From Clytia hemisphaerica (taxonomy: Eukaryota; Cnidaria; Hydrozoa; Leptothecata; Clytiidae), in assembly GCA_902728285.1 (NCBI GenBank), contig CACVBU010000024.1:1-64000 (forward strand): a stretch of 64,000 nucleotides of DNA, read 5' to 3'. Numbering within the stretch: position 1 is the first letter of the stretch; each line of letters opens with the position of its first letter. This document shows positions 37,101 through 42,900 of this stretch, piece by piece. The notes beneath the pieces were generated by a model. That model ran no database searches. It saw nothing but the letters and a program-made list of their open reading frames with translations, and was not told the origin of the DNA. A program made the position numbers and the translations under genes.

Positions 37101-39316
37101 ACCGTAAATCCTCGAATAAGCGCCCGGGCGCTTATTTAATTTTTCAGACTCTAAGGGGGCCGCTTATTCAAGCGGGGCGCTTATTCGAGCGGGGCGCTTA
37201 TTTTTTTATTTCAGAAGTTTGTATACCAACAAATTGGAAATCTGCCTAAACTTAACTGTTTAAAAGGGTAAATTTTTCAATATCTTATTCAATCAATAAC
37301 AATATTTGAATAAGCGCCCCTACCTTTCCAGAGAAATAGTTTTGATGAATCATAATTTGATGAAATATTCCACTAATCTCTTTTTAGATTGGTGTTATAG
37401 AAGGCTCATACGAATATAATGTGGCAGTTCGTAGAAATGGGAAAGTAAACGAAAGCACCACTTATGCTGAATTAGATGATCTCATTGAGGCTGTAGGCGC
37501 AGAAGAAGTGGAAATCGGGCTAGTGGATTCCACAGAGCTTTTGGGCAAGGAGAAATATCTGGAAGAGAAATCCATCATGATAACCCGAATTTTGAATTAC
37601 AATACTGGTTATGGGTTTGTTTTATCCGGAGATCTTATCCGCCTGGAATCGGATTTCCGTGCATACATCACTGGCAATCAAGCATACTTGATTTGGTATA
37701 TCGAGAAAGTACTTGGCAGACTTAATGTAAGTGGAGCTTTAATGCTCATTTTCAAACCTTTCCCCGACATTCTACCTGTCAAATTATATAGCTTTTAAAG
37801 GTCTTTTGTAAGGAATTTCATCGGTTGAGACTGAGACCTATTTAGCAATAAACGGAATTTTGTACCACAGTCTCTTTAACTCGAATATCTCCTTAACCAG
37901 AACAACTTTTCTCATACCTTTAGTAATACCTTATAAACCTTACTCCATAACTCGTTCAAAATCTCCTTAAGGGCTCTGACCATAGTGAATTTTTAATATT
38001 TGCCACTTACAAAATATAAAATTCTACTTAATCTAGCCCACAAAACTGTGGCATGTTATAGATTTTCTGTTAGGTCAATTATCCTTGAATCTGAAAATTT
38101 AAGAATTGCAATGAAAAAATTTGATGAAGAAGAAAATGAAGACTTTTGCGAAGAAGAGTATTTCAGCTTTGAAGAGCTTAAAGTTTCGACGAAGTAAAGA
38201 CATTTTGAAAATTTTTTTGCGGTAGATTTTGTAGGTGATTTACAAAGGCATTCTTTGTTGAAAGTGTTAAAGAACCTAAAACATAACTTTTATGTTCAAT
38301 AATACTAACATCAATTTTCCGACTATGGTCAGAGCCCTTAAATCGAACAAATTTGTGTTCACTCTGTACGCGTTCGATATGGAGACTCAACTGTACTTGG
38401 CTACTATAAAATTTCAACCTCCTCTTTTTAGCCGACCATGATTGAAACATTGGAAGTGTTATTGATGCCCGAAGAAGCATCCACCATTCTCCTACAATTG
38501 TGTGGCATTTGGGCGGTGGCGGTTTTATTGGGCGCCTCATTCTCTTTCATCAGAGAAACATTATGTCAAGGAAAATCAAAAGTTCAACCGAGAGGTAATA
38601 AATGTTTTCTGAAGTCCGAAAAAAATGAGTTTGAAAGAAAAGAGACACTTCTGTGTCACAGACCCGCTGGATCCCCAGACCCCCAAAATTTCGTACCCGG
38701 TGGAAAAATACCCTGGATTTCAGCCCTACTGGGAAATTCACTTTGATTTCATCCCCACTCAAAATTCAATGTTTAAAAAATTGCACTCCAAAACCATCCC
38801 CACTGGATTTTTTAACCTTGGAACAATAAAATTTCTATCCCCATTGGGATTTCAATAGGAATATTTATCCCCATTGAGGAAAAAAGCCCCACCGGGGCTG
38901 TGAGACAGGGGTGTAAAGAGGTTCATGAAACACTAATATAAAGAGTGCTGAGTGTCGAGTGCTTATAGTCTGTTTATTGTTTAAATGGTTTTCATTTGAT
39001 AGGAACCCCTGAACAAAGATATGCTGATGTCAATACAAGCCTTACAAAAGAAGTGTCTTCCTTCCACCAGAAATTTACTGGCTCTGTTGAAGAAATTTCC
39101 AATCGACAAGACGATGAAAAGATTGAATTAGATCGATTACAACGCTGTTATAAATCCTGGAAATATCGAGATAATTTTCATAACATTTTCAAACTAGAAG
39201 CGGACTTAGAATTACACCGCACGAAGAAAAAAGAACGCGCGGCCGAACTGAAAACTAAGAAAGCAACAATGTACCAGAGAGAATTGGACTTCAAAAAGAG
39301 ACTGCACTATAATTGA
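1..39316 (+). CDS. Gene A: giant multidomain K+-filter glutamate-receptor-like channel (5' partial)
   Basis: The gene enters from the left edge. Exons: 1-271, 829-1221, 1896-2279, 2444-2581, 3608-4102, 4675-4925, 5957-6047, 6610-6997, 7735-7855, 9015-9183, 9674-9787, 11413-12042, 13138-13415, 13559-13611, 13970-14130, 16901-17209, 17655-17954, 18885-19211, 19650-20083, 20448-20763, 21151-21282, 25868-26020, 26255-26599, 26927-27244, 27624-27935, 28060-28230, 28601-28927, 29077-29232, 29713-29886, 30192-30371, 30629-30738, 31996-32075, 32461-32600, 33054-33371, 33779-34072, 34631-34936, 35243-35721, 36393-36490, 36696-36852, 37388-37726, 38432-38594, 39003-39316. The total is 10,689 nt, an exact multiple of three, with no internal stop; nearly all ectodomain junctions are phase 1. 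Predicted role: a plasma-membrane ion channel with GluR topology, a potassium filter and an adhesion-type ectodomain. Least certain: the end of the 13138 exon (13268 or 13415) and the 4675 acceptor. The start codon and signal peptide lie outside the window. Confidence 0.9.
4675..7855 (+). CDS. Gene A exons 6-9: laminin-G-like module(s)
   Basis: Exons 4675-4925, 5957-6047, 6610-6997 and 7735-7855 encode residues 561-844. The last two fit a laminin-G or concanavalin-like fold: a strand with EEYLFQFGREES, a strand FTVTIQSGFIIF, then the typical W-x-x-V-A-I-K-G segment (QWTTVAIKG) and a final LQIFFDSK. The strong acceptor for exon 6 is the pyrimidine-rich stretch ending at 4674, because the open frame further upstream contains a TAG at 4605. 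Junction phases run 1, 0, 1, 2, 0, so this part is less modular than the FN3 array. The intron 4926-5956 contains a G-tract mobile element. Confidence 0.7.
5464..5920. mobile_element. G-tract MITE with internal tandem repeats
   Basis: Left end is a G-tract then GTACTAGGGTTGG and GGGGTATGTGCGGAC; right end has GTCCGCACATACCC and a C-tract. Inside, a unit of about 51-55 bp (ACCCTTAGAGAGACTT... TTTTTGAAAAAAGTCAT) is repeated from about 5560 to 5760. Related copies are at 8475-8778, 22345-22583 and 25262-25312. Confidence 0.72.
8475..8778. mobile_element. G-tract MITE, second copy
   Basis: G-tract followed by GTACTTAGGCGAGTGAAGGG; ends with CTCGCAATCCTAGTATCCCCCC. The internal unit is AATAAGGGTCG-like rather than ACCCTTAGAGAG, its reverse complement with drift. 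In the gene A intron 7856-9014. Confidence 0.65.
9015..12042 (+). CDS. Gene A exons 10-12: laminin-G / concanavalin-like module
   Basis: Exons 9015-9183, 9674-9787 and 11413-12042 encode residues 845-1148. The large third exon has the strand order of a laminin-G sandwich: LGIVFRI, QIVSIGGYRLSIWW, a central Cys-containing strand, then FEVWTFMEFFIFEDRVVYYLN, matching the W-x-F-x-x-x-x..YLN signature of such folds. The first two exons contain four Cys (LSCFRYY, QPCSHLY, TDCHAK, LSCQLTW), probably forming disulfides. The intron 9788-11412 is largely occupied by a 1.1-kb inverted-repeat element. Assignment to LamG is from pattern only; a profile search would decide. Confidence 0.7.
10190..11320. 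mobile_element. 1.1-kb inverted-terminal-repeat element
   Basis: Left end TTACCAGTGGATACCCC followed by TTAAAACCCACAA; right end carries GTGGGTTTTAAGGGGTAT and GGGGTATCCACTGGTA. The short module 'cccttaaaacc' recurs four times inside. No transposase frame; the 68-codon frame at 10621 is low complexity. Occupies most of the intron before exon 11413 of gene A. Confidence 0.75.
12110..12749. mobile_element. 640-bp MITE with 27-bp terminal inverted repeats
   Basis: Left end CAACGACCTAATAAAATAGA, right end the inverse (TCTATTTTATTAAGTCGTTG). Lies in the intron between gene A exons 11413 and 13138. The interior is AT-rich with no gene. Confidence 0.72.
12952..13078. repeat. GGCCC-rich inverted repeat, copy 1
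   Basis: AAGGCCC and GGGCCGATAAGG ends with internal GGCGTTAAAAAGG units. Related stretches at 43997-44095 and 44770-44845 share CCTTATCGGCCC and GGCGTTATT. Confidence 0.55.
13138..14130 (+). CDS. Gene A exons 13-15: degenerate FN3-like linker domain(s)
   Basis: Exons 13138-13415, 13559-13611 and 13970-14130 encode residues 1149-1312. The short middle exon reads L-S-D-L-Y-E-I-T-L-L-P-S, the closing Tyr-corner pattern of a fibronectin III domain, which suggests the first two exons make one degenerate FN3. The third exon (HFRYFLSRYP to HYTVLLSTQT) may be half of another. The end of the first exon is ambiguous: GTAAGA after 13268 is the stronger donor, but the frame stays open with protein-like codons to 13415. 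Both choices are phase 0, so the downstream frame is unaffected. Confidence 0.6.
14213..14562. mobile_element. MITE with TTCGCGA-rich ends (GGCGTACAAAC type)
   Basis: Left end CGTACAACTTTCGCGAGCAG, right end ...GCTAAAGGTTTGTACGCC, with repeated CGCGAAA motifs. Homologous copies are at about 405-590 (one end, TTTAGGCGTACAAAC) and 48204-48502. Confidence 0.65.
14851..16397. mobile_element. TIR element with Gly/Cys-rich tandem repeats, copy 1
   Basis: Starts GGACCTACCTCGGAGGTCC and ends AGGTAGGTCC, followed internally by a (GTTC)n/(GTCC)n microsatellite at 14885-14930. The body is made of diverged ~200-500-bp tandem units containing GCCGGAAATATGCCGGAAA and 'catcattagttttttctga'. Short open frames on both strands here are products of the repeat. 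It fills the largest part of the intron before exon 16901 of gene A. Confidence 0.72.
16901..27935 (+). CDS. Gene A exons 16-25: array of about nine fibronectin III domains
   Basis: Ten exons encode residues 1313-2294, mostly one FN3 per exon: 16901-17209, 17655-17954, 18885-19211, 19650-20083, 20448-20763, a domain split over 21151-21282 and 25868-26020, then 26255-26599, 26927-27244 and 27624-27935. Signatures include the core Trp (IAWQKYP, YTWGVP, VDWIPID), the Tyr corner (LKSYTRYSLYL, LTPVTQYNLSI, LQNDSLYNVSV, LNPLTTYDIRV) and closing G-x-G-x strands (VGEGP, VGSGPW, IGSGL). Apart from the phase-0 junction between 20083 and 20448, borders are phase 1. Many NxS/T sequons point to an extracellular location. 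Some domains have extra Cys (26255 exon: SHCGI twice, TCWF, NCTL). The FN3 split across a 4.6-kb intron is the only one interrupted so far apart. Confidence 0.88.
17324..17582 (-). mobile_element. tRNA-derived SINE, third and most diverged copy
   Basis: Same family, minus strand, in the intron between exons 16901 and 17655 of gene A. Several substitutions relative to the other copies (for example GACCTCAGTCGGAGG in the body) suggest it is older. No clear flanking duplication. Confidence 0.8.
18404..18738. repeat. Inverted-repeat element with nested GCGTCAACTGTA repeat
   Basis: CTCAGGGGTGTTGG at the left mirrors CGACACCCCTGAG at the right. Inside is a stretch shared with 17270-17320 (CGAATTAGAAAGCGTCAACTG). 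Confidence 0.55.
19322..19518. repeat. ~195-bp inverted repeat
   Basis: CGTAGCTTCGTATAATATCG against its inverse near 19495-19518, with inner pair CTATCTGGTCT / AGACCAGATAG. In a gene A intron. Confidence 0.62.
21530..22318. mobile_element. Foldback element in the 4.6-kb gene A intron
   Basis: The left arm (about 21530-21870) and right arm (about 21880-22318) are near inverted copies; for example 'gccatggagactggcg' near 21670 and 'cgccagtctccatggc' near 22188. It contains ATGACGTCAT palindromes. It separates the two halves of one split FN3 domain. Confidence 0.78.
22345..22583. mobile_element. G-tract MITE, third copy, decayed
   Basis: Begins GGGGCATACTAGGGTTG and ends GCCGAAGTACCCCCCCC, with CTTAGAGC- and CTTACAGAGAC-like units inside. 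In the 4.6-kb gene A intron. Confidence 0.55.
23258..23458. mobile_element. ~200-bp MITE
   Basis: AATAGACCTTTTTTCAAAGA and TCTTTGAAAAAAGGTCTATT are inverted ends; the arms continue with GTTGAATAATTATGTAGTCC. In the 4.6-kb gene A intron. Confidence 0.72.
23964..24385. mobile_element. ~420-bp inverted-repeat element
   Basis: Arms share CTTCAAGATAGGCCACCATA and GTGGCTTTCAGCCTTGCACT and their inverses. In the 4.6-kb gene A intron. Confidence 0.7.
25262..25312. mobile_element. G-tract MITE, terminal fragment
   Basis: Only one end remains: G-tract, GTACTAGGGTTGG, TAAATGAGGGGTAT. The rest is missing or too diverged to see. Confidence 0.5.
28060..28230 (+). CDS. Gene A exon 26: thrombospondin type 1 repeat 1
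   Basis: One phase 1-1 exon encodes residues 2295-2351 with the full TSP1 pattern: a Trp ladder (NWTVWTQWGNC), CEVSCGLGVSSRQRWC, then NGGAQC and a final CNDFPC. TSP1 repeats bind glycosaminoglycans and matrix partners and often carry C-mannosyl-Trp and O-fucose. The matching exon of gene B (55357-55527) has the same 171-nt length. Confidence 0.92.
28295..28548 (-). mobile_element. tRNA-derived SINE, second copy
   Basis: Reverse complement of the same family: the (AAGT)-type tail is at the left and the tRNA-like head (B box near 28490, A box near 28525) at the right. TTTAAGT on the left and TTTTAAGT on the right look like the target duplication. It sits in the intron between TSP1 repeat 1 and the Cys-rich module of gene A. 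Confidence 0.82.
28601..28927 (+). CDS. Gene A exon 27: cysteine-rich module resembling the MGAT5 C-terminal region
   Basis: One phase 1-1 exon encodes residues 2352-2460. It begins GFYLGKPGESCDKTC and ends RRLCQCLDE, with Cys also in FLCNP, VSCIS, DVCIG and TDCSA. The spacing recalls, from memory, the C-terminal cysteine region of N-acetylglucosaminyltransferase V (GxxGxSCxxxC ... C ... RLCPC); this likeness is not verified. It lies between the first and second TSP1 repeats, and gene B has the same module at the same place (54874-55191), so it is a fixed part of the family rather than a chance insertion. The function here is unknown, and no glycosyltransferase catalytic domain is seen nearby. 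Confidence 0.75.
29077..30371 (+). CDS. Gene A exons 28-30: thrombospondin type 1 repeats 2-4
   Basis: Three phase 1-1 exons (29077-29232, 29713-29886, 30192-30371) encode residues 2461-2630. The repeats show GEWTSWSLCEVSCGGGRARRSRAC, GNWGQWGEYSECTKTCGFG and GQWGSWGEFEECLKPCGNQ, each closing with a Cys pair (CNTDPCP, CNPMPCP, CDFGNITC). Gene B has three TSP1 exons in the same order (150, 174, 174 nt). The intron before the last repeat contains one copy of a ~200-bp repeat that ends about 35 bp upstream of the acceptor. Confidence 0.92.
29944..30154 (+). repeat. ~210-bp interspersed repeat, copy 1
   Basis: Nearly identical to 36105-36320 in the same orientation, including ATTGAGCCGC and TTGCGGAGCGCTATTG. 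Copy 1 ends about 37 bp before the acceptor of a TSP1 exon. Confidence 0.75.
30489..30593. repeat. Short inverted-repeat MITE
   Basis: GCGTAGACAGGAGGGGCG and CGCCCCTCCTGTCTACGC, 105 bp in all, in the intron before the SEA exons of gene A. The interior (ATCTGCTCTTCTACACAAAT) resembles the right arm of the element at 18404-18738. Confidence 0.65.
30629..32600 (+). CDS. Gene A exons 31-33: SEA domain
   Basis: Exons 30629-30738, 31996-32075 and 32461-32600 encode residues 2631-2740. The pattern is that of a SEA (sperm protein, enterokinase, agrin) domain: first strand PLNLVLRFVDEEW, helix with RIVDLRRRIMQNVMAFY, then the central turn WKGSVVMNFTIIYP. GSVV matches the autoproteolysis site of mucin-type SEA domains, where cleavage is between Gly and Ser. 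Splice phases (1-0, 0-2, 2-1) and exon lengths (110, 80, 140 nt) closely match gene B (110, 77, 143). If cleaved, the N-terminal ectodomain would stay non-covalently attached to the channel part. Confidence 0.8.
30739..31995. other. Intron inside the SEA domain
   Basis: A 1.26-kb AT-rich intron between SEA exons of gene A. Short open frames on both strands (near 31221-31502 and 31526-31717) show no domain and no splice partner. Nothing else recognised. Confidence 0.5.
33054..34936 (+). CDS. Gene A exons 34-36: three membrane-proximal FN3 domains
   Basis: Exons 33054-33371, 33779-34072 and 34631-34936, all phase 1-1, encode residues 2741-3046, one FN3 each. Core motifs are VNLSWKENP, IFISWDHIP and LFITWKPV; Tyr corners are LESGSLYAVRI, LKPYTWYWFEI and LQSYTEYTVEIFA; the last two end with GGPGP and VGTGP. 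They sit between SEA and the ligand-binding core, in the place usually taken by the amino-terminal domain linker of glutamate receptors. Gene B has three counterparts with equal or nearly equal exon lengths (303, 297, 306 nt). A SINE lies in the second intron of this block. Confidence 0.92.
34091..34369 (+). mobile_element. tRNA-derived SINE with target-site duplication
   Basis: The 5' head has a tRNA-like A box region (TGCATTGGTAGAGCATCCGG) and a B box-like GGGCTCAACCCC. A ~170-bp body follows, and the 3' end is a short (ACTT)n run. A 9-bp duplication, AAGGTCTCA, flanks it at 34091-34099 and 34361-34369. It lies in the intron after exon 33779-34072 of gene A. Two more copies of the same family are present in reverse orientation. 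Confidence 0.88.
35243..38594 (+). CDS. Gene A exons 37-41: S1-TM1-pore-TM2-S2-TM3 core with TSVGYGD filter
   Basis: Residues 3047-3458. Exon 35243-35721: S1 half-domain (YPTYTGVFPVIL; YPYIGMVNSQGIAVL) followed by TM1 (VIMVAVLMCTIVGILFWF). Exon 36393-36490: acidic linker and pore helix ending AFITMTSVG. Exon 36696-36852: YGDITPSTNKS, then TM2 (MVIWVLAGFILLGIISSAIA). Exon 37388-37726: S2 with VAVRRNGK, GLVDST and NTGYGFVLSGD, matching the GYGI-P strand of glutamate receptors. Exon 38432-38594: TM3 (LQLCGIWAVAVLLGASFSFI). The order S1-TM1-P-TM2-S2-TM3 is that of ionotropic glutamate receptors, while TSVGYGD is the potassium-channel selectivity filter, as in cyanobacterial GluR0. The invariant S1 Arg is not clearly placed (an MTRHAG Arg is a candidate), so the ligand is unknown. 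Confidence 0.93.
36062..36321 (+). repeat. ~210-bp interspersed repeat, copy 2
   Basis: Copy of 29944-30154. Here an inverted end is visible: AATAGCGCACTGCGC at the left against GCGGAGCGCTATTG at the right, so the family is probably a MITE. Lies between the TM1 and pore exons of gene A. Confidence 0.72.
37100..37332. repeat. GAATAAGCGCCC repeat
   Basis: Repeated GGGCGCTTATTCGAG units with inverse GAATAAGCGCCC at both ends. In the gene A intron between TM2 and S2. Confidence 0.6.
39003..39316 (+). CDS. Gene A exon 42: cytosolic charged helical tail and stop codon
   Basis: The last exon encodes residues 3459-3562 and the TGA at 39314-39316. The sequence is rich in Glu, Lys and Arg with heptad-like hydrophobic spacing (EEISNRQDDEKIELDRLQRC; LELHRTKKKERAAELKTKK), consistent with a cytosolic coiled coil after TM3. 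Gene B ends with a tail of similar type and length (45901-46184), but identity is low outside the hydrophobic positions. It may assist tetramer assembly or cytoskeletal anchoring; that is inference. Confidence 0.88.
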
Positions 39317-39332
39317 AAAAGCTCTGGATTGA

Positions 39333-39338
39333 AATAAA
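39333..39338 (+). terminator. Polyadenylation signal of gene A
   Basis: AATAAA occurs 16 bp after the gene A stop codon, in the 268-bp gap before the convergent sulfatase-like gene ends. It is the only AATAAA close to this stop. Confidence 0.6.
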
Positions 39339-39583
39339 GACTGTCCAGTCTGGTAAAGATTGTATAAAAATGATGCAGCAATCACTGCAGCAATAATACA
39401 CGATAGTAGCTAAATATATTTATACAAAAAATTTCTTCTTATTAAATAATTATTAATCATATACTACTTGCAACCGAAATCTAATATATTAAGGATATTC
39501 TAACAGACTCCAATCTAGTGTCGTACTACTTAATTGTCCGTCTTATTTATCCAACAGCAGACAGCAGACAAGGGGAACACTTT

Positions 39584-42465
39584 CTATTCCATCCAAGATC
39601 TGCAATAACAAAATTTTGCGAGTTTTGGATACTTAAACTTGATGCAGGTGGGTTGTTTACCATACAAGTTTGTTCGGCTCATTTCCCCATCAACAATCAG
39701 TTCGTCATTATGTTTTCGTGTGACCCTAACATCAAATGTCGCGTTGCTAGGTGACACTTGTAGCATGATATTAAAAAGATCTGCATCTTCACCTGGGACT
39801 TTCCCCATCTCAAGGCTGATAATTTTTTTCAGTTCCAGCTTAATGCATATAGGTATAGCTTCTTTATATGACTCAATAATGTTGTTAATTTTATCGACCA
39901 CGGCATTTCCAATTTTGTGTGCAATTTTCGTGTTAGATGGCACAGCTTTCTTGTTTGTGCACACGCAATAACCTTTAGGAATGCCCGTTTGATTGCATGT
40001 CCGAGTCACTGGATTTATTTTGGTAAAAAGTGACTGTCCGTAGAGAAGGTTGACCGGTTTTTGTGGATACAATAAAATGTGTTGTAACGTTGCATGTACA
40101 TCAAAATGGGATGTCAGAACCTCCGTATTAGCTTTCATATTTAAATACAAGTCTTTGTGTCGGCGTTTAAAACCAGGGGGTAATATAATGGAATAGAAAG
40201 GTAAGAATTCTTCCATTCTGCCTTGTTTTGTGTTTCGGAAATCTCCCGTCACAACATTTCTGGAACCGTGGTCACCAAAAAGAAATAAGATGGTGTTTCG
40301 CCGACGCTTCTCATCTGCATAGAATTTGACCAAGTCTAAAAAATTTCATATAGAATGCACTAGTTAATGAGTAATCGTAGTAATCTGAAGGCTTTATAAA
40401 CCGAACAAGGTCTTTTTAGTCTAGGAAAAGGTTTTTAAATATGATTTTGAATGAAAAGTAACAGTTCAAAAATTAATACAAATTTACACAAAACACAAGT
40501 GTGGCAACCTGACATTTACATGGAATTCTTTGAAAATATCTTACTTAGAATTTCATCTTCAATCATATGCAGGTTATTCATATCATGATGAGCTTGATTG
40601 AACATCGTCACCGAAAACTTCAAAGATCCTTCACAAGTCTTCGTAAAACCTCTTGAATTCGCTTTAAGTCTTGACTTTCGCAGACACAAGGTTCTTTTCC
40701 ACATCCATTGTTATCCCTATGGGCGGCAATCCAATACGGGCGTGTATACCAATCAGTTGGGGCGTCTTTAAAGCCATTCATTCGATACTGAAATGTACCA
40801 CCCGTTACACCGTCTTCGTTTAACATGGTCGAGTAGCCAGCGTCAGAAAATTTCTTAAACAAAAGGTTTGGTATTTCGTCGCATGATTTATTGTTCGGAC
40901 GTTGCCATGGATTCTCCTTGGTTTCAGAATAATGGTAGCCTAAAAAAGGAAAGTAAATATAATATGGTAATGGATAGAGAAAGATTCTTCAGGTTTTTGT
41001 CATCACCATCGACGTTTTTCAATTGTAAAAATAGGACAGTGCAGGCTCTAGGAAATATAATTCCGAGTTTTCACAGTTTTTAATATATAGTTGGAATAAT
41101 ATATAGTTGGTATTAATTAGTATTTGATTATAACTATGTCAGACCCACGTTAAATAAATTGGAAAATAAAAAAATAAAATAATCTGAGGCTTATAAATAC
41201 AACTCACCAGCTAGTGTGGCCATCATTTGGCTCGTTGTTCCATCGCCATGGATACCATGTTTCTTGAAAAGCATCACGTCTTCGTTGTCATGCAACAAGC
41301 GCATTAAACGTGGCATCTGACGGTATAAGTTACTTCTCGATTGTGCGTCTAACATAACCATAGCAACGTTGTATTTCAATCCCGTGGATTGTCTTTTGAT
41401 CTTTTTCCGTGAACGGCAAACCTTTTGGGGATTGGAAATGAATGAATGAAACTCTTTGACGACTTGTATAGAAGTTTGATTTGAGTGTTTTACTAATAAT
41501 AATAAACTGACAAAGTCTTCGGTCAGTGGTTTCAAAACAAATTTCTCATCGGTAGAATTCAACTCAATCGGGTCTGTAAAATGTACATGGAAATCGTCAT
41601 TTAAGACATTAGAATATTTATATTGATGATGTATAATGATATCATCAGAAGGGAGTGTCCGATAATCAATCCGTCCGTCCGCAAACTTTTTTCGACCTCT
41701 TTTTATATATTGAGCTCTTACTGCAATAACTGCACCCTTTGGATTTTCAACAATTAAAGAACTTCCTTCGATTTTACCATATTTCTTGGTGGAGCACTCT
41801 TCTTTTTTATTGAATGTCCATGCCTTCAGAGCATTCGGATGGAATGGGTCAAACACAGGTGGTTGACAGGCCACTGTCAGATTTTTATTAGATCCCTCTC
41901 GCATGCGGCTAGCTTCCTCTTCATCATTTTTGAACAAAGTTTGCTGATATTCTTTTATCAAAACTTCCCTGTCTTTTTTCCAAGCTTCTTCATTTGTTGT
42001 ATTCATAAGATTCAGTTTTTTAACTTCAATAATTTCTTGAAGAAATTTACGACAATCTTCTTTTATCGCTTTCGTAATCTCTGGTGAAATAAATTTACCT
42101 TTCTTTTGTGTCCTTTTAGAAGTCTCAACTCGCTTACTCTTCGTTTGACCCTTTTTCATTTTCATTGTCGGCGACTTCTTTTGCTTAGGTTTGACCCGTT
42201 TTTCTCCAACAGAAGATTTTCCACTTATTGAAAATCTTCTTTTCTCATCACTCGGAATCATAGATTTCCGAAGTATCTCCTTGGAATTGCTCTTTTGAAA
42301 TGTAAGTTCCATCTTCGAATCTCTATAGTCATCAACTTTAGATGGTCTTCGAAAAATGGCGAACTCCATAGAAACAGTTTGACCTCCTTGCAAACATCGA
42401 ATCAGAATGTAAAATATTACAAACAAAACCAGGATCACAAAGAGCATTTGCTTTTGTTTCTTCAT
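39584..42465 (-). CDS. DUF229 sulfatase-like type II membrane protein (frame disrupted)
   Basis: Three exons on the minus strand: 42465-41208, 40939-40545 and 40335-39584, about 800 residues. The start ATG (42465) is followed by a short basic stretch and a membrane anchor (QMLFVILVLFVIFYILI, residues 7-23), then a Lys/Arg-rich stem (about residues 60-120), giving type II topology. The alkaline-phosphatase-superfamily DUF229 signature is visible: AMVMLDAQSRSNLYRQMPRL near the end of exon 1 (metal-ligand Asp region), HHDMNN in exon 2 and FLFGDHGSR in exon 3, followed by ILPPGF and SHFDVHATL. The substrate is unknown. Phases agree across exon 1/2, but exon 2 is one base short for its junction to exon 3 and shows an internal shift, so this may be a pseudogene, a polymorphism or an assembly error. 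It ends tail to tail with gene A. Confidence 0.85.
40545..40939 (-). pseudogene. Frame-disrupted middle exon of the sulfatase-like gene
   Basis: Reading from 40939, the frame encodes GYHYSETKENPW to KRIQEVLRRLVKDL and then meets TGA at 40622-40620. The next part of the conserved domain (TCEGSLKFSVTMFNQAHHDM) continues in the frame one base back, and only that frame joins exon 3. The shift lies between about 40655 and 40630. The exon is 395 nt; 394 or 397 (mod 3) would be needed to join both neighbours. Both halves keep domain-like sequence, so the lesion is recent, or it is a sequencing error. Confidence 0.75.
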
Positions 42466-42900
42466 GTTGAATTGATCTATTGGTAAAAGATGATAAAATT
42501 TACTAATTTATTTACGGCTGTTTAAAAGAAAATGCCAATCTTCCGTCGACTACACGTTTTTTTTTATTAGAACCCAGTTTTTTAGAACATTGAGGCTGAA
42601 ATTCGTCGAAAAATTAAGAACATGCCCAGCCTCAATTTGGAAAAAAATGACAAGAAAGTACAATTTTTTCCTCTTTTCAAGCAGTTTTAACCGAACTTAG
42701 GGATGGATTTTCTACAATCAAAAGTCAAATATTGTCCAAATTTTACCAACTTTAAGTGCTCTTTATTTTGCATGATAGTAGTGAAGTTACCGAATATTGC
42801 CCTAAAAAAACTTTTGTTGGAGGATGATGAGCAGAAGACTATCTTGCTTTGAAGAAAGGTTTGCCACAAATAATTTTAAAGGTATACTTTTTAATTAGAA

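Noticed and set aside
36393-38594. An ordinary two- or six-TM potassium channel rather than a glutamate-receptor-like core
   Set aside because: The filter is K+-type, but the flanking S1 and S2 half-domains and the third TM after S2 fit only the glutamate-receptor topology, in both genes.
39518-39971. Plus-strand open frames at the end of the window's middle gene
   Set aside because: They are antisense shadows of the last sulfatase-like exon.
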